Assembly: GCA_014841595.1 (NCBI GenBank)
Contig: JACYUE010000001.1
Location: 128,193 to 192,192, forward strand
DNA: 64,000 nt
DNA from: Oxalobacteraceae sp. CFBP 8761
GTDB lineage: Bacteria > Pseudomonadota > Gammaproteobacteria > Burkholderiales > Burkholderiaceae_D
Direction: 5' to 3'
The notes under the pieces were generated by a model, which saw nothing but the letters and a program-made list of their open reading frames with translations, made no database searches and was not told the origin of the DNA. The position numbers and the translations under genes were made by a program. The first letter of the stretch is position 1, and each line of letters starts with the position of its first letter. This document shows positions 1 through 8,434 of the stretch, piece after piece.

Positions 1-2
1 AC

Positions 3-104
3 CCGAAAGGGCTGGTAGCGGCGCTGGCAGCAAAGGGCTACAAGGTTGAGCGGCCGGGCGCGAGCGCGGCGCCTTTGCCGGGCAGCTGCGCTGGCATACA
101 ATGA
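3..104 (+). CDS. 3' end of a gene cut by the window edge
   Basis: An open frame enters from the left edge and stops with TGA at 102-104, about 33 codons in. The residues look like an ordinary C-terminus (start ..KGLVAALAAKGYKV..), but it is too short to name a family. It lies just upstream of the LacI-type regulator on the same strand. The other two plus frames close within 50 bases, so this is the likeliest coding frame, but it could also be non-coding. Confidence 0.35.
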   Translation, partial: PKGLVAALAAKGYKVERPGASAAPLPGSCAGIQ

Positions 105-143
105 GTCCCGATTTGCCCGTACACAGAGATGAGGAAGAGGACC

Positions 144-1187
144 ATGACCAAAGCCGGGCCGGGCCAGGACGACCCCGAGCGCGTCCAGCGCCGCCTGCAG
201 ATGGCAGACATCGCGCGCCTGGCAGGGGTGTCCACGGCAACGGTGTCGCGTGCCCTGAGCCATAGCCCGCTGGTGAGCGAGGAAACGCGCACCCGGATCC
301 AGGAGCTGGCCGGATCGCTGCGCTATTCCGTGAACGTGGCGGCGCAAAATCTGCGCATGAAGCAGAACCGCACGGTGAGCGTGCTGATTCCGTTCGACCA
401 CGCGACGCGCCAGCCGCTGTCCGACCCATTCCTGCTGGCCATGCTGGGCAGCCTGGCAGACGCGCTGACCGAGCAGGGCTACGAGATGCTGCTGTCGCGC
501 ATAGGCACCGATGAATTCGGCGCTGCCGCAGCGCCCTTCGATACCGGCCGCGCGATCGGCATCATCATGGTCGGACAGTGGGGGCGGCATCAACAGCTCA
601 ACGAGATGGCGGCCCGCAAGCTACCCATTGTCGTGTGGGGCGCCCAACTCCCCAACCAGCTGTATTGCTGTATCGGCAGCGACAATGTCAGCGGCGGCCG
701 GATAGCCACTGAACACCTGATTGGCAAGGGGCGCCGCCGCATTGCTTTTCTCGGCGACATTGCGCTGCCGGAGCCGCAGCAGCGCTACCTCGGTTATTGC
801 GAAGCCTTGGCCGCCCACGGCATCGGGTTCGACCCCCAGCTGCAAGTGAACGTGCCCTTTCTCTCGCAGGGCGGCATCGAAGGCGTACAGGCGCTGGCCG
901 AGCGTGGCGTCGCTTACGATGCGGTGTTTGCGTGCAGCGACTTGCTGGCCATGAGCGCGGTCGACGCCCTGCGTTCCCGCGGGATCGGCGTGCCGGACGA
1001 GGTGGCGATCGTGGGCTATGACGACATCGCCCTGGCCGCGCTGTCGCACCCCCGGCTGACGACGATACGCCAGCCGATCGACGTCGCCGGCAAGGCATTG
1101 GTTGAAGCACTGCTGTCGCTGGTTCAAGGCCACGCCCCGGTCTCACTCCAATTGCCGACCGAACTGGTCGTCCGCGCCAGCACCTGA
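144..1187 (+). CDS. suxR: LacI/GalR-family regulator of the sucrose locus (SuxR-like)
   Basis: The protein has 347 aa. Residues about 20-70 form a LacI-type headpiece (MADIARLAGVSTATVSRAL plus hinge helix), followed by a periplasmic-binding-protein-like effector domain ending in VGYDDIALAAL and TTIRQP, both typical of the family. I chose ATG 144 because GAGGAAGAGG at 131-140 precedes it; an in-frame ATG at 129 has no such site. It is read towards the TonB receptor, amylosucrase, fructokinase and transporter genes. The two palindromes in the gap after it (1214-1227 and 1372-1385) have the central CG of LacI-family operators. By analogy with Xanthomonas SuxR it should repress the locus until sucrose or a derivative binds. 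The name rests on context; the effector is inferred. Confidence 0.85.
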   Translation: MTKAGPGQDDPERVQRRLQMADIARLAGVSTATVSRALSHSPLVSEETRTRIQELAGSLRYSVNVAAQNLRMKQNRTVSVLIPFDHATRQPLSDPFLLAMLGSLADALTEQGYEMLLSRIGTDEFGAAAAPFDTGRAIGIIMVGQWGRHQQLNEMAARKLPIVVWGAQLPNQLYCCIGSDNVSGGRIATEHLIGKGRRRIAFLGDIALPEPQQRYLGYCEALAAHGIGFDPQLQVNVPFLSQGGIEGVQALAERGVAYDAVFACSDLLAMSAVDALRSRGIGVPDEVAIVGYDDIALAALSHPRLTTIRQPIDVAGKALVEALLSLVQGHAPVSLQLPTELVVRAST

Positions 1188-1213
1188 TCTGTCCCCATAC
1201 AAGGCTGAGAAAA

Positions 1214-1227
1214 TGCAATCGATTGTA
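1214..1227. promoter_or_regulatory. LacI-family operator O1 (upstream)
   Basis: TGCAATCGATTGTA is a 14-bp palindrome with one mismatched end base and a central CG. It lies 26 bp after the regulator's stop codon. Its centre is 158 bp from the centre of the second copy, close to 15 helical turns, so both sites could face the same side of the DNA and allow a repression loop. Confidence 0.75.
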
Positions 1228-1371
1228 TTTTCGCCGGTTTTTTTGATCCTCTCCCACAAAATTCCGTGCTGCGGCGCAGCAATTGCCCGTCAATTCCTAC
1301 GGATTAAGACGAGAAATCGGTAGAGCTCCAGAGAGGGTTTGCGCCGAAAACAACATGCTGCGCCGCATCTT

Positions 1372-1385
1372 TGCAATCGATTGCA
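1372..1385. promoter_or_regulatory. LacI-family operator O2 (overlaps the -35 box)
   Basis: TGCAATCGATTGCA is a perfect 14-bp palindrome with the central CG expected for LacI/GalR repressors. It differs from the upstream copy by one base. It overlaps the proposed -35 hexamer TTGCAC at 1381-1386, so a bound repressor would block RNA polymerase. Confidence 0.8.
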
Positions 1386-1410
1386 CTAACTCTCACTTGG
1401 TGCGCATAAT
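1381..1410 (+). promoter_or_regulatory. Promoter of the sucrose receptor operon
   Basis: -35 TTGCAC (1381-1386), 18-bp spacer, -10 CATAAT (1405-1410). It is followed by an untranslated leader of about 80 nt and a GGAGA Shine-Dalgarno at 1486-1490. The -35 lies in operator O2. The rest of the gap (1188-1371) holds O1 and nothing else I recognise. Confidence 0.65.
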
Positions 1411-1496
1411 GTACATACCGCCTGGAATATGTCGACGTCTGCAGACGAGATCGATACCACCCCAACGGCCAATAATTACAATTCCGGAGACAAGTC

Positions 1497-3788
1497 ATGA
1501 AAGCGAATATTTCACGGATGGCTGCTGCCGTGTCCGTGGCAGTACTGCAGATGAATGTTGCGTACGCTCAGCAGGAGGCGCCAGCACCGGCCGCCACGCC
1601 GGCGGCCGACAGCCTGAACATGGAGCGCATCGTCGTCACGGGTACCAGCAGCGCATCGTCCAAGATGAAGTCGAGCGTCTCGATCAGCACCATGGACAAG
1701 GACGTGATTTTGCAGGCCGCACCGACCAGCGCGGCCGAGGTATTGCGCTCGATCCCCGGCGTGCGCTCCGAGTCATCGGGTGGCGAAGGCAATGCCAACA
1801 TGACGGTGCGCGGGGTACCGATTTCCGCCGGCGGCGCGCGTTACGTGCAGATCCAGGAAGATGGCTTGCCAGTGCTGCAATCGGGCGACTTCAACTTCAT
1901 CACGCCGGACGCCTACGTGCGTATCGACGGCGCGCTATCGCACCTGGAAGTAGTGCGCGGCGGTTCGGCTTCGACCCTGGCGACCAATTCGCCGGGCGGT
2001 ATCATCAACTTCATCAGCAAGACCGGTACCGAACAAGGCGGCAGCATCGGCCTGACCAGCGGACTCGACTACGACAGCACGCGGGTCGACTTCGACTATG
2101 GCGCGCCGATCTCCGACAAGACGCGATTTTTTGTCGGCGGCTTCTATCGCAATGGCGAAGGCATACGCAACAGCGGGGGCACCAGCGAGAAGGGCGGCCA
2201 GATCCGCGGCAACCTGACCCACGAGTTCGACAACGGATTCGTGCGCCTGTCGTTCAAGCACCTGGACGACCAGACCCCGACCACGCTGCCAGTGCCGGTC
2301 AGCGTGAGCAATCAGCGCATCTCCACCATCGACGGGATCGATCCGCGCACGGCCACGTTCTACTCGCCATACTGGGTACCCGATGTGACGCTCGACAAGG
2401 GCAACCGGCGCATCGCCAGCGATGTCAACGACGGCTTGACCGTCAAGAGCAACACCGTGGGGCTCGAAGCGCAATGGCGGATCGGCAACGGCTGGACGCT
2501 CAGCGAAAACTTCCGCAAGTCGCACAACAGCGGCCGCTTCATCGGCGTGTTCCCGGCCAATAACGGCACGGTCGGCAACTACGTCTTTGCCACCGGCCCG
2601 GCCGCCGGCAAGCCCTACAATGGCCGCGCATTCTCGGCCGTGGTGTTCAATACCTCGATCGACGACGCCGGATCGACCATGAGCGACACCCGGCTGGCAA
2701 AGAGCTTCACGCTGGCCGATCAGTCGAAGCTCACGGCCACTGCGGGCCTGTATGCGTCGCGCCAGCAGCTCGGCCTGACCTGGAACTTCAATGAGTACCT
2801 GATGCAGGCCAGCGGCGACAAGCCGGCCCTGCTCAGGACCGCCAGCAGCACGCCCGGGCTGATCGGGCCGGCATTCGGCAGCTGCTGCTCGCGCGCACTC
2901 GACATGCAATACGATTACCTGTCGCCCTACATCAACCTGGGCCTGGAGCGTGGCGCTCTCAATATCGACGCCAGCGTACGCCATGACCGGCAGGACGTGA
3001 CCGGGGTCGCCAACATCGCCACCGCGGCGACCCGCTACGACCCGGCCACGCGCCAGTTCGTCGATTACGCGTTGAGCCACAATTCATTTTCCGTCGGCGG
3101 CAATTACCAGCTGACCTCGTCGCTGGCGCTGTTCGCCCGCGTCAGCGATGGTGTCGCGTTCAATGCCGACCGCATCCTGTTTGGCACGCCGCTCGACGGC
3201 AGTGCCCCCATCAACCTCAATACGGTCGAGCAGGTCGAAGGCGGCGTCAAATGGCGCAGCGGCGGCCTGAGCACCTTTATCACGGCCTTCCGCGCCAAGA
3301 CCAAGGAAACCAACTACGAAGCCACCACGCAAAAGAGCACCGCCAACAGCTATGACGCCAAGGGTCTCGAAGTCGAAGCGGCTTACCGGCTGGGAGCGCT
3401 GCGGGTGGCCGCCGGCCTTACCTTGACCGATGCCGAGATCACGGCTACTGCGCCGGGGGGCGAAGCGGTGATCGGCAACACGCCGCGGCGCCAGGCGCGC
3501 GTGGTCTACCAGGTAGCGCCGACCTACACGGTCGGAAATGCCATGTTTGGCGTGAGCGTGATCGGCACCGGCAAGTCGTGGGCCGACGACGCGCACACCA
3601 TCCTGATGCCTGCCTACCATGTCGTCAACGGCTTCCTGAACTACCAGGTCAGCGCGCCGCTGTCGGTGTCGCTCACCTTCAATAATGTGTTCGACAAGCT
3701 TGGCTACACCGAGGTCGAGGGCGACGGTCACGCTGCGCGCGCGATCACCGGGCGCTCGGTCAAGCTCGGCCTGAAATACACGTTCTAG
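1497..3788 (+). CDS. suxA: TonB-dependent receptor, probable sucrose uptake (SuxA-like)
   Basis: The product is a 763-aa outer-membrane receptor. Residues 1-24 are a signal peptide with probable cleavage after AYA. A TonB-box-like ERIVVTG follows near residue 45, then a plug domain (about 55-170, with SIPGVRSESSGG and LATNSPGGIINFISK), then a 22-strand-type barrel ending in the terminal aromatic residue (LKYTF). It would bring sucrose across the outer membrane using energy from TonB-ExbBD, which are not encoded here. GGAGA at 1486-1490 supports this start. Placement between a LacI regulator and an amylosucrase matches the carbohydrate-utilisation TonB receptor loci described in Xanthomonas. 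Substrate is inferred from neighbours. Confidence 0.85.
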   Translation: MKANISRMAAAVSVAVLQMNVAYAQQEAPAPAATPAADSLNMERIVVTGTSSASSKMKSSVSISTMDKDVILQAAPTSAAEVLRSIPGVRSESSGGEGNANMTVRGVPISAGGARYVQIQEDGLPVLQSGDFNFITPDAYVRIDGALSHLEVVRGGSASTLATNSPGGIINFISKTGTEQGGSIGLTSGLDYDSTRVDFDYGAPISDKTRFFVGGFYRNGEGIRNSGGTSEKGGQIRGNLTHEFDNGFVRLSFKHLDDQTPTTLPVPVSVSNQRISTIDGIDPRTATFYSPYWVPDVTLDKGNRRIASDVNDGLTVKSNTVGLEAQWRIGNGWTLSENFRKSHNSGRFIGVFPANNGTVGNYVFATGPAAGKPYNGRAFSAVVFNTSIDDAGSTMSDTRLAKSFTLADQSKLTATAGLYASRQQLGLTWNFNEYLMQASGDKPALLRTASSTPGLIGPAFGSCCSRALDMQYDYLSPYINLGLERGALNIDASVRHDRQDVTGVANIATAATRYDPATRQFVDYALSHNSFSVGGNYQLTSSLALFARVSDGVAFNADRILFGTPLDGSAPINLNTVEQVEGGVKWRSGGLSTFITAFRAKTKETNYEATTQKSTANSYDAKGLEVEAAYRLGALRVAAGLTLTDAEITATAPGGEAVIGNTPRRQARVVYQVAPTYTVGNAMFGVSVIGTGKSWADDAHTILMPAYHVVNGFLNYQVSAPLSVSLTFNNVFDKLGYTEVEGDGHAARAITGRSVKLGLKYTF

Positions 3789-3800
3789 AGCACGCTCTGT

Positions 3801-3824
3801 CCGGCGCGCGTGCGCGTGCGCCGG
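3801..3824. other. GC-rich stem-loop between receptor and amylosucrase
   Basis: CCGGCGC and GCGCCGG pair perfectly across a 10-nt loop. No T-run follows, so it is unlikely to end transcription fully. It may be a stability or partial-attenuation element that sets the receptor to enzyme ratio. Confidence 0.4.
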
Positions 3825-3849
3825 TCCACCCCACTTTCTGAACAATACG

Positions 3850-5667
3850 ATGCAGATTCCCGCACCAGACCGGCTACTCGCCGTTCTTCCCTCGCACTTG
3901 CACGCCGACGCGCGCAGCCGCTACGCCGAACACGGCGCCACCTTGTACCGGCGCCTGGCGCAGCTTTACGGGGGGAGTGCCGGTTTCGATGCATGGTATG
4001 AGGACCTGCTCGCCTTGGCCGGCCAGCTCCTTGGTGCGCGTCCGGCGTCCCTGCTGGCGATCGACGCGCAGCGCGCCGCGCAGCCGGACTGGTTCGCCAG
4101 CGAGCATATGCTCGGGTACAGCGCCTACGTGGCGCAGTTCGGAAGCAGCTTCAAGGGCGTGGCCGAGCGCATCGGCCACCTGCAGGAAGCCGGCGTCAGC
4201 TACCTGCACCTGCTGCCTTTCCTGCGCCCGCGCGCCGGCGAGAACGACGGCGGGTTCGCCCTGGCCAGTTTCGATGACGTCGACGCTGCGCTGGGCACCA
4301 ACGAGGATCTCGACGCGCTATGCACGGCGCTGCGCGAGGCCGGCATCAGCCTGTGCGCCGACCTGGTACTGAACCACGTGGCGGACGACCATCCGTGGGC
4401 CGTCGGTGCCGTCCAAGGCGATGCCCGGCTGCGCGAATTCTTCCACGTTTTTCCTGACCGCAGCATGCCAGACCGCTACGAGCCGACCCTGGGACAAGTG
4501 TTTCCCCAGGCCGCGCCTGGGAATTTCACCTATGTCGAGGCGCTGGACGGCTGGGTATGGACCACTTTCTACCCATTCCAGTGGGACTTGAACTACGCCA
4601 ATCGCGCGGTGTTCGCCGAGGTGGCGGCAGCGCTGCTGCGCCTGGCCAACCGCGGCGTGGAAGCATTCCGGCTCGACTCCACCGCTTTCCTGTGGAAGCG
4701 TGAGGGAAGCAGCTGCATGAACCTGCCGGAGGCGCACGCCATCCTGCAGGCGCTGCGCGCGCTGGTCAGCATCGTCGCGCCCGGCGTGCTGCTCAAGGCC
4801 GAGGCGATCGTTCCCACCCGCGACCTGCCGGCCTACCTGGGCAGCGCCGACACCGCCGAATGCCATCTGGCCTACCACAGCACGCTGATGGCGGCCGGCT
4901 GGGCTGCGCTGGCCGAACAAGACACCTCGCTGCTGCGCGAGGTCATCGCCAACACGCCGCCCTTGCCGCCGGCAGCAAGCTGGGTCACCTATATCCGCTG
5001 CCACGATGATATCGGCTGGAAGATCCTCGCCGAGGAAGCACGCTCGCAGGAGCGCCTGGACGGCATCGCCGATTTCTTCCATGGCCGCCATGGCAGCTTC
5101 GCGCGCGGGGTGGCGTTCCAGTCGGGTCGGGCGACCAATGGCACTGCCGCGTCGCTGGCCGGTTTTGAGACGGCCTCTACCCCCGAGCAGGCGGCCGACT
5201 GCCTGCGCCGGCTGGTGCTGCTGCACGGCCTGGCGTTCTCATTCGGCGGCCTGCCCTTGCTCTATATGGGCGACGAGCTGGGCACGCTGAACGAGCATGG
5301 CTACCTGGCCGATCCAGGGCGCGCGCATGACACGCGCTGGGTGCAGCGGGCGGCGCTGGACCCGGCACGCCTGGCGCAGCGCCATGACGCGAACGGCGCT
5401 GCCGGCGCTGTGTTCGGCGCCTTGCGCACGCTGGCCGCGCGCCGCCAAAGCCAGCCCGACCTGGCTGCCGGACAGCCGCGCACCCTGTTGCACGCGGTCG
5501 ATCCGGCGGTGCTGGCTCTGGCCCGCGGCGAGCGTTTCCTGAACCTGTCGAATTTTTCAGCCCGCAGCATCGAACTTGACCTGGCGGCAATTGGCGCCGG
5601 CCAGTGGGCGGTCGATGGCGGCCGCGTGGTGCTCGGTCCCTGGGCCATGCTGTGGCTCGAGCGCTAG
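3850..5667 (+). CDS. suxB: Amylosucrase / sucrose hydrolase, GH13 subfamily 4 (SuxB-like)
   Basis: The product is a 605-aa alpha-amylase-superfamily enzyme that splits sucrose, either transferring glucose onto a glucan (amylosucrase) or onto water (sucrose hydrolase), and releases fructose. Conserved regions in order are DLVLNHVADDHPWA (171-184), AFRLDSTAFLWK with nucleophile Asp276, LLKAEAIV with acid/base Glu318, and IRCHDDIGW with His385-Asp386. No signal peptide is visible, so it is cytoplasmic and requires imported sucrose. Length is slightly below the Neisseria amylosucrase. The next gene is a fructokinase, which fits fructose release. Sequence alone does not decide between polymerase and hydrolase activity. 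The Shine-Dalgarno is weak. Confidence 0.9.
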   Translation: MQIPAPDRLLAVLPSHLHADARSRYAEHGATLYRRLAQLYGGSAGFDAWYEDLLALAGQLLGARPASLLAIDAQRAAQPDWFASEHMLGYSAYVAQFGSSFKGVAERIGHLQEAGVSYLHLLPFLRPRAGENDGGFALASFDDVDAALGTNEDLDALCTALREAGISLCADLVLNHVADDHPWAVGAVQGDARLREFFHVFPDRSMPDRYEPTLGQVFPQAAPGNFTYVEALDGWVWTTFYPFQWDLNYANRAVFAEVAAALLRLANRGVEAFRLDSTAFLWKREGSSCMNLPEAHAILQALRALVSIVAPGVLLKAEAIVPTRDLPAYLGSADTAECHLAYHSTLMAAGWAALAEQDTSLLREVIANTPPLPPAASWVTYIRCHDDIGWKILAEEARSQERLDGIADFFHGRHGSFARGVAFQSGRATNGTAASLAGFETASTPEQAADCLRRLVLLHGLAFSFGGLPLLYMGDELGTLNEHGYLADPGRAHDTRWVQRAALDPARLAQRHDANGAAGAVFGALRTLAARRQSQPDLAAGQPRTLLHAVDPAVLALARGERFLNLSNFSARSIELDLAAIGAGQWAVDGGRVVLGPWAMLWLER

Positions 5668-5690
5668 CACGACTTTTGAAGGAGCACGAC

Positions 5691-6629
5691 ATGCAAACCG
5701 AGAGCACTGGCATCGCGGTCTTTGGCGAAGCGCTGGTCGATGATTTCCTTACCGAGCAAGTAGTCGGGGGAGCGCCGTTCAACGTGGCGCGCCACCTCGC
5801 CGCGTTTGGTATCGCGTCCCTGATGATCACGCGGATTGGCAGCGACAACAACGGCGCCATGGTGGCAGCCGAATTCGAGCGCTTCGGCATGCGTATCGAC
5901 GGGCTGCAGATCGATCCGCAGGCGCCGACCGGGCGCGTGATCGTCGAGCGCAGCGCCGGCAATCACCGTTTCGAGATCCTGCCGCGGCAGGCCTACGACC
6001 TGATCGATGTGGACGCGGCGCTGGCCGCGATGGCGCGCTGCACGCCAGGCGTGATCTGTTTCGGCACGCTGGCACAGCGCGAAGCCACCTCGCGCGGGGC
6101 GCTCAGGGCGCTGCTGGCGGCCACGCCGGCGATGCGCTTCCTGGACCTGAATCTGCGCGAAGGGCAGGTGACCGAACGCTGCGTGTTCGAGTCGCTGCAC
6201 GAGGCCGACGTCGTCAAGGTCAATGAACAGGAGCTGAGCGAACTGTTTCGTTGGTACACCGACACGCAGCCGCCGACGACGGACATGGCCGCCTCCGAAG
6301 TGCAGCTTGCCTGCTCGCGGCTGATGCAGGTGTTCGGAGTGCGCGGCCTGATCGTGACACTGGGACCGCGCGGCGTGGTCTATTTCGGCCCCGATGGGAT
6401 CCGGCACGGCGCCAGCCCGCAGGCGGATACGGGCGCGCTGGTGGACACGGTGGGGGCGGGCGACGCCTTTTCGGCGATCTTCCTGCTGGGATCGACGCTT
6501 GCCTGGCCGCTGGCGACAACGCTGCAGCGCGCCAACGATTTTGCTGCGGCCATTTGTGCGCTTGCCGGCGCAGTACCCGCCGACATTGCGTTTTACGAGC
6601 AGTGGCATACTCGCTGGCTCGCTGACTGA
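5691..6629 (+). CDS. PfkB-family carbohydrate kinase, probable fructokinase
   Basis: The product is a 312-aa ribokinase-fold kinase. The N-terminal substrate motif GGAPFNVARHL and the C-terminal ATP/anion-hole motif DTVGAGDAFSA (catalytic Asp in GAGD) are both intact. It would phosphorylate the fructose released by the preceding enzyme. Start at ATG 5691 follows AAGGAG (5679-5684); the frame is open further upstream but overlaps the amylosucrase. It lies 23 bp after the amylosucrase and 20 bp before the transporter, so the genes form one operon. Fructose is inferred from context; the family also covers ribose and other sugar kinases. Confidence 0.85.
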   Translation: MQTESTGIAVFGEALVDDFLTEQVVGGAPFNVARHLAAFGIASLMITRIGSDNNGAMVAAEFERFGMRIDGLQIDPQAPTGRVIVERSAGNHRFEILPRQAYDLIDVDAALAAMARCTPGVICFGTLAQREATSRGALRALLAATPAMRFLDLNLREGQVTERCVFESLHEADVVKVNEQELSELFRWYTDTQPPTTDMAASEVQLACSRLMQVFGVRGLIVTLGPRGVVYFGPDGIRHGASPQADTGALVDTVGAGDAFSAIFLLGSTLAWPLATTLQRANDFAAAICALAGAVPADIAFYEQWHTRWLAD

Positions 6630-6649
6630 ACCTACAGAGGGAAACCGCG

Positions 6650-8017
6650 ATGACGCATAAACCGCACTTGTCGTTCTGGCAGATCGTCAACATGAACGTT
6701 GGCTTCTTCGGCATCCAGTTCAGCTTCGGGCTGCAGCAAAGCAGCATGAGCCCGATCTACAAATACCTGGGCGCGGACGAGGCAACGCTGCCCTTGCTGT
6801 GGCTGGCAGGTCCGGTGACCGGCCTGGTCGTGCAACCGATCATCGGCGCGATGAGCGACCGTACCGTCACCCGCTGGGGCCGCAGGACCCCTTACTTCCT
6901 GATCGGCGCGATCCTGTGCAGCTTGGGGCTGCTGGCGATGCCGTTCAGCCCGACCCTGTGGATGGCGGCCAGCCTGCTGTGGATTCTCGATGCCGCCAAT
7001 AACGTGACGATGGAGCCCTACCGGGCCTTCGTCAGCGACAAGCTGGCGCCGAAGCAGCACTCGCTCGGCTTCCTGACCCAGAGCGCATTCACCGGGCTGG
7101 GCCAGACGCTGGCTTACCTGACGCCGACATTGCTGGTGCTGTTAGGCATGAACAAGGACGCTACCAATTCCAGTAACATCCCGCATATCGTGATCGCGGC
7201 CTTCATGATCGGTGCTGTGTTTTCGATTTCCAGCGTGTTGTGGACCTTGAAGACCACCAAGGAGATACCGCTCGACGCAGACGAACTGGCCAGGCTGCGC
7301 GCAACGCGTCCGGGAGTGAAGGCAATCACTGCGGATATCGTGCTGGCCATCCGCGAGATGCCGCCGACCATGAAGCAGCTGGCTTTGGTCAAATTGTTCC
7401 AGTGGTACGCGATGTTCTGCTACTGGCAATACATCATGCTGTCGCTGGCAAGCACCGTCTTCGGAACCTCCAACCCGGCCAGCGCGGAGTTTCGCGACGC
7501 CGGCCTGCTCAACGGCCAGATCGGGGCATTCTATAATTTCGTCGCCTTCATCGCCGCCTTTGCACTGGTGCCGTTCACGCGCCGCTTCGGGCCAAAGGCC
7601 GTGCACAGCGTCTGCCTGGCGCTGGCGGGCGCCAGCATGCTGTATATCCCGATGATCCAGGCGCCAGGCCTGTTATTCGTGGCGATGATCGGAATCGGGC
7701 TGGCTTGGGCCAGCATCATGGGCAACCCCTACATCATGCTGGCCGGCTGCATTCCGCCGCGGCGCACAGGCGTGTATATGGGGATCTTCAATATGTTCAT
7801 CGTGATTCCAATGATCATTCAGATCTTCACGCTGCCGCTGTACTACCACGCCTGGCTGGGAGGACGGCCCGAGAACGTGATCCGGCTCGCGGGGGCGCTG
7901 ATGCTGTGCGCCGCTGCCGCAGTTTGCTTCGTCAGGATCAGGCACGCCGACACCGGCCAGGCGGCCAGCATGGATACCGCCGACGCGTCGTTGCCGCTGC
8001 GTCCGAGCGGTCACTGA
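6650..8017 (+). CDS. suxC: MFS/GPH-type sugar transporter, probable sucrose importer (SuxC-like)
   Basis: The product is a 455-aa integral membrane protein with about 12 hydrophobic segments. The start [22 protein letters not shown] and the loop [19 protein letters not shown] are typical of the sucrose:proton symporter branch of the GPH/MFS carriers. It would move sucrose across the inner membrane for the cytoplasmic amylosucrase. GAGGG upstream supports ATG 6650. As the last gene of the operon it completes an outer membrane to cytoplasm sucrose route. Proton coupling and substrate are inferred from the family and neighbours. Confidence 0.85.
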   Translation: MTHKPHLSFWQIVNMNVGFFGIQFSFGLQQSSMSPIYKYLGADEATLPLLWLAGPVTGLVVQPIIGAMSDRTVTRWGRRTPYFLIGAILCSLGLLAMPFSPTLWMAASLLWILDAANNVTMEPYRAFVSDKLAPKQHSLGFLTQSAFTGLGQTLAYLTPTLLVLLGMNKDATNSSNIPHIVIAAFMIGAVFSISSVLWTLKTTKEIPLDADELARLRATRPGVKAITADIVLAIREMPPTMKQLALVKLFQWYAMFCYWQYIMLSLASTVFGTSNPASAEFRDAGLLNGQIGAFYNFVAFIAAFALVPFTRRFGPKAVHSVCLALAGASMLYIPMIQAPGLLFVAMIGIGLAWASIMGNPYIMLAGCIPPRRTGVYMGIFNMFIVIPMIIQIFTLPLYYHAWLGGRPENVIRLAGALMLCAAAAVCFVRIRHADTGQAASMDTADASLPLRPSGH

Positions 8018-8035
8018 TTCAGGCATCCTGGGCAT

Positions 8036-8069
8036 CCCGGCCCAAGCGGTCGAGCAAGCCGGGGCCGGG
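8036..8069 (+). terminator. Possible end-of-operon hairpin
   Basis: CCCGGCCC (8036-8043) pairs with GGGCCGGG (8062-8069) around an 18-nt loop just after the transporter stop. It has no T-tract, so it is only a weak terminator candidate. The rest of 8018-8239 shows nothing I can name. Confidence 0.3.
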
Positions 8070-8239
8070 GCTTCAGGAGTCGCGGCGCCGCGCGGCAGCG
8101 GACTGGTGGCTTACTACGCTCGGTAGAGTATTCGGGAGACGTCCTTGGACAGTGGCGAATATGGGGAGTTTTTGGTCAGCCATCACACCTCGGACGAAGC
8201 GGCCATTCCATTTTCCATCACAGCTGCCGCAGTGGAAAT

Positions 8240-8269
8240 TTGTCAAACACGCTGGAACCCGCGTAGAAT
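8240..8269 (+). promoter_or_regulatory. Promoter of tRNA-Gly
   Basis: -35 TTGTCA (8240-8245), 18-bp spacer and -10 TAGAAT (8264-8269). The tRNA begins 10 bp after the -10 box, which is right for a stable RNA promoter. Confidence 0.6.
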
Positions 8270-8278
8270 GCGGCTGAC

Positions 8279-8352
8279 GCGGGTGTAGCTCAATGGTAGA
8301 GCAGAAGCTTCCCAAGCTTACGACGAGGGTTCGATTCCCTTCACCCGCTCCA
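8279..8352 (+). tRNA. glyU: tRNA-Gly, anticodon CCC
   Basis: The gene is 74 nt with an encoded CCA end. Acceptor GCGGGTG pairs with CACCCGC; the D-arm is GCTC/GAGC; the anticodon loop TTCCCAA gives CCC; the T-arm holds GGTTCGATTCC. It closely follows the E. coli glyU sequence. The first pair of the anticodon stem (positions 27-43) appears as a G-A mismatch. It decodes GGG glycine codons, which are used in this high-GC genome. Confidence 0.95.
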
Positions 8353-8434
8353 GGCGCCGCAGCACCGCGCCGCGCCATGTTCTGCTCAGACGACGTATCC
8401 TTGCATTTCCCCTTCAAAGCAAGGAGCGCGTCAT

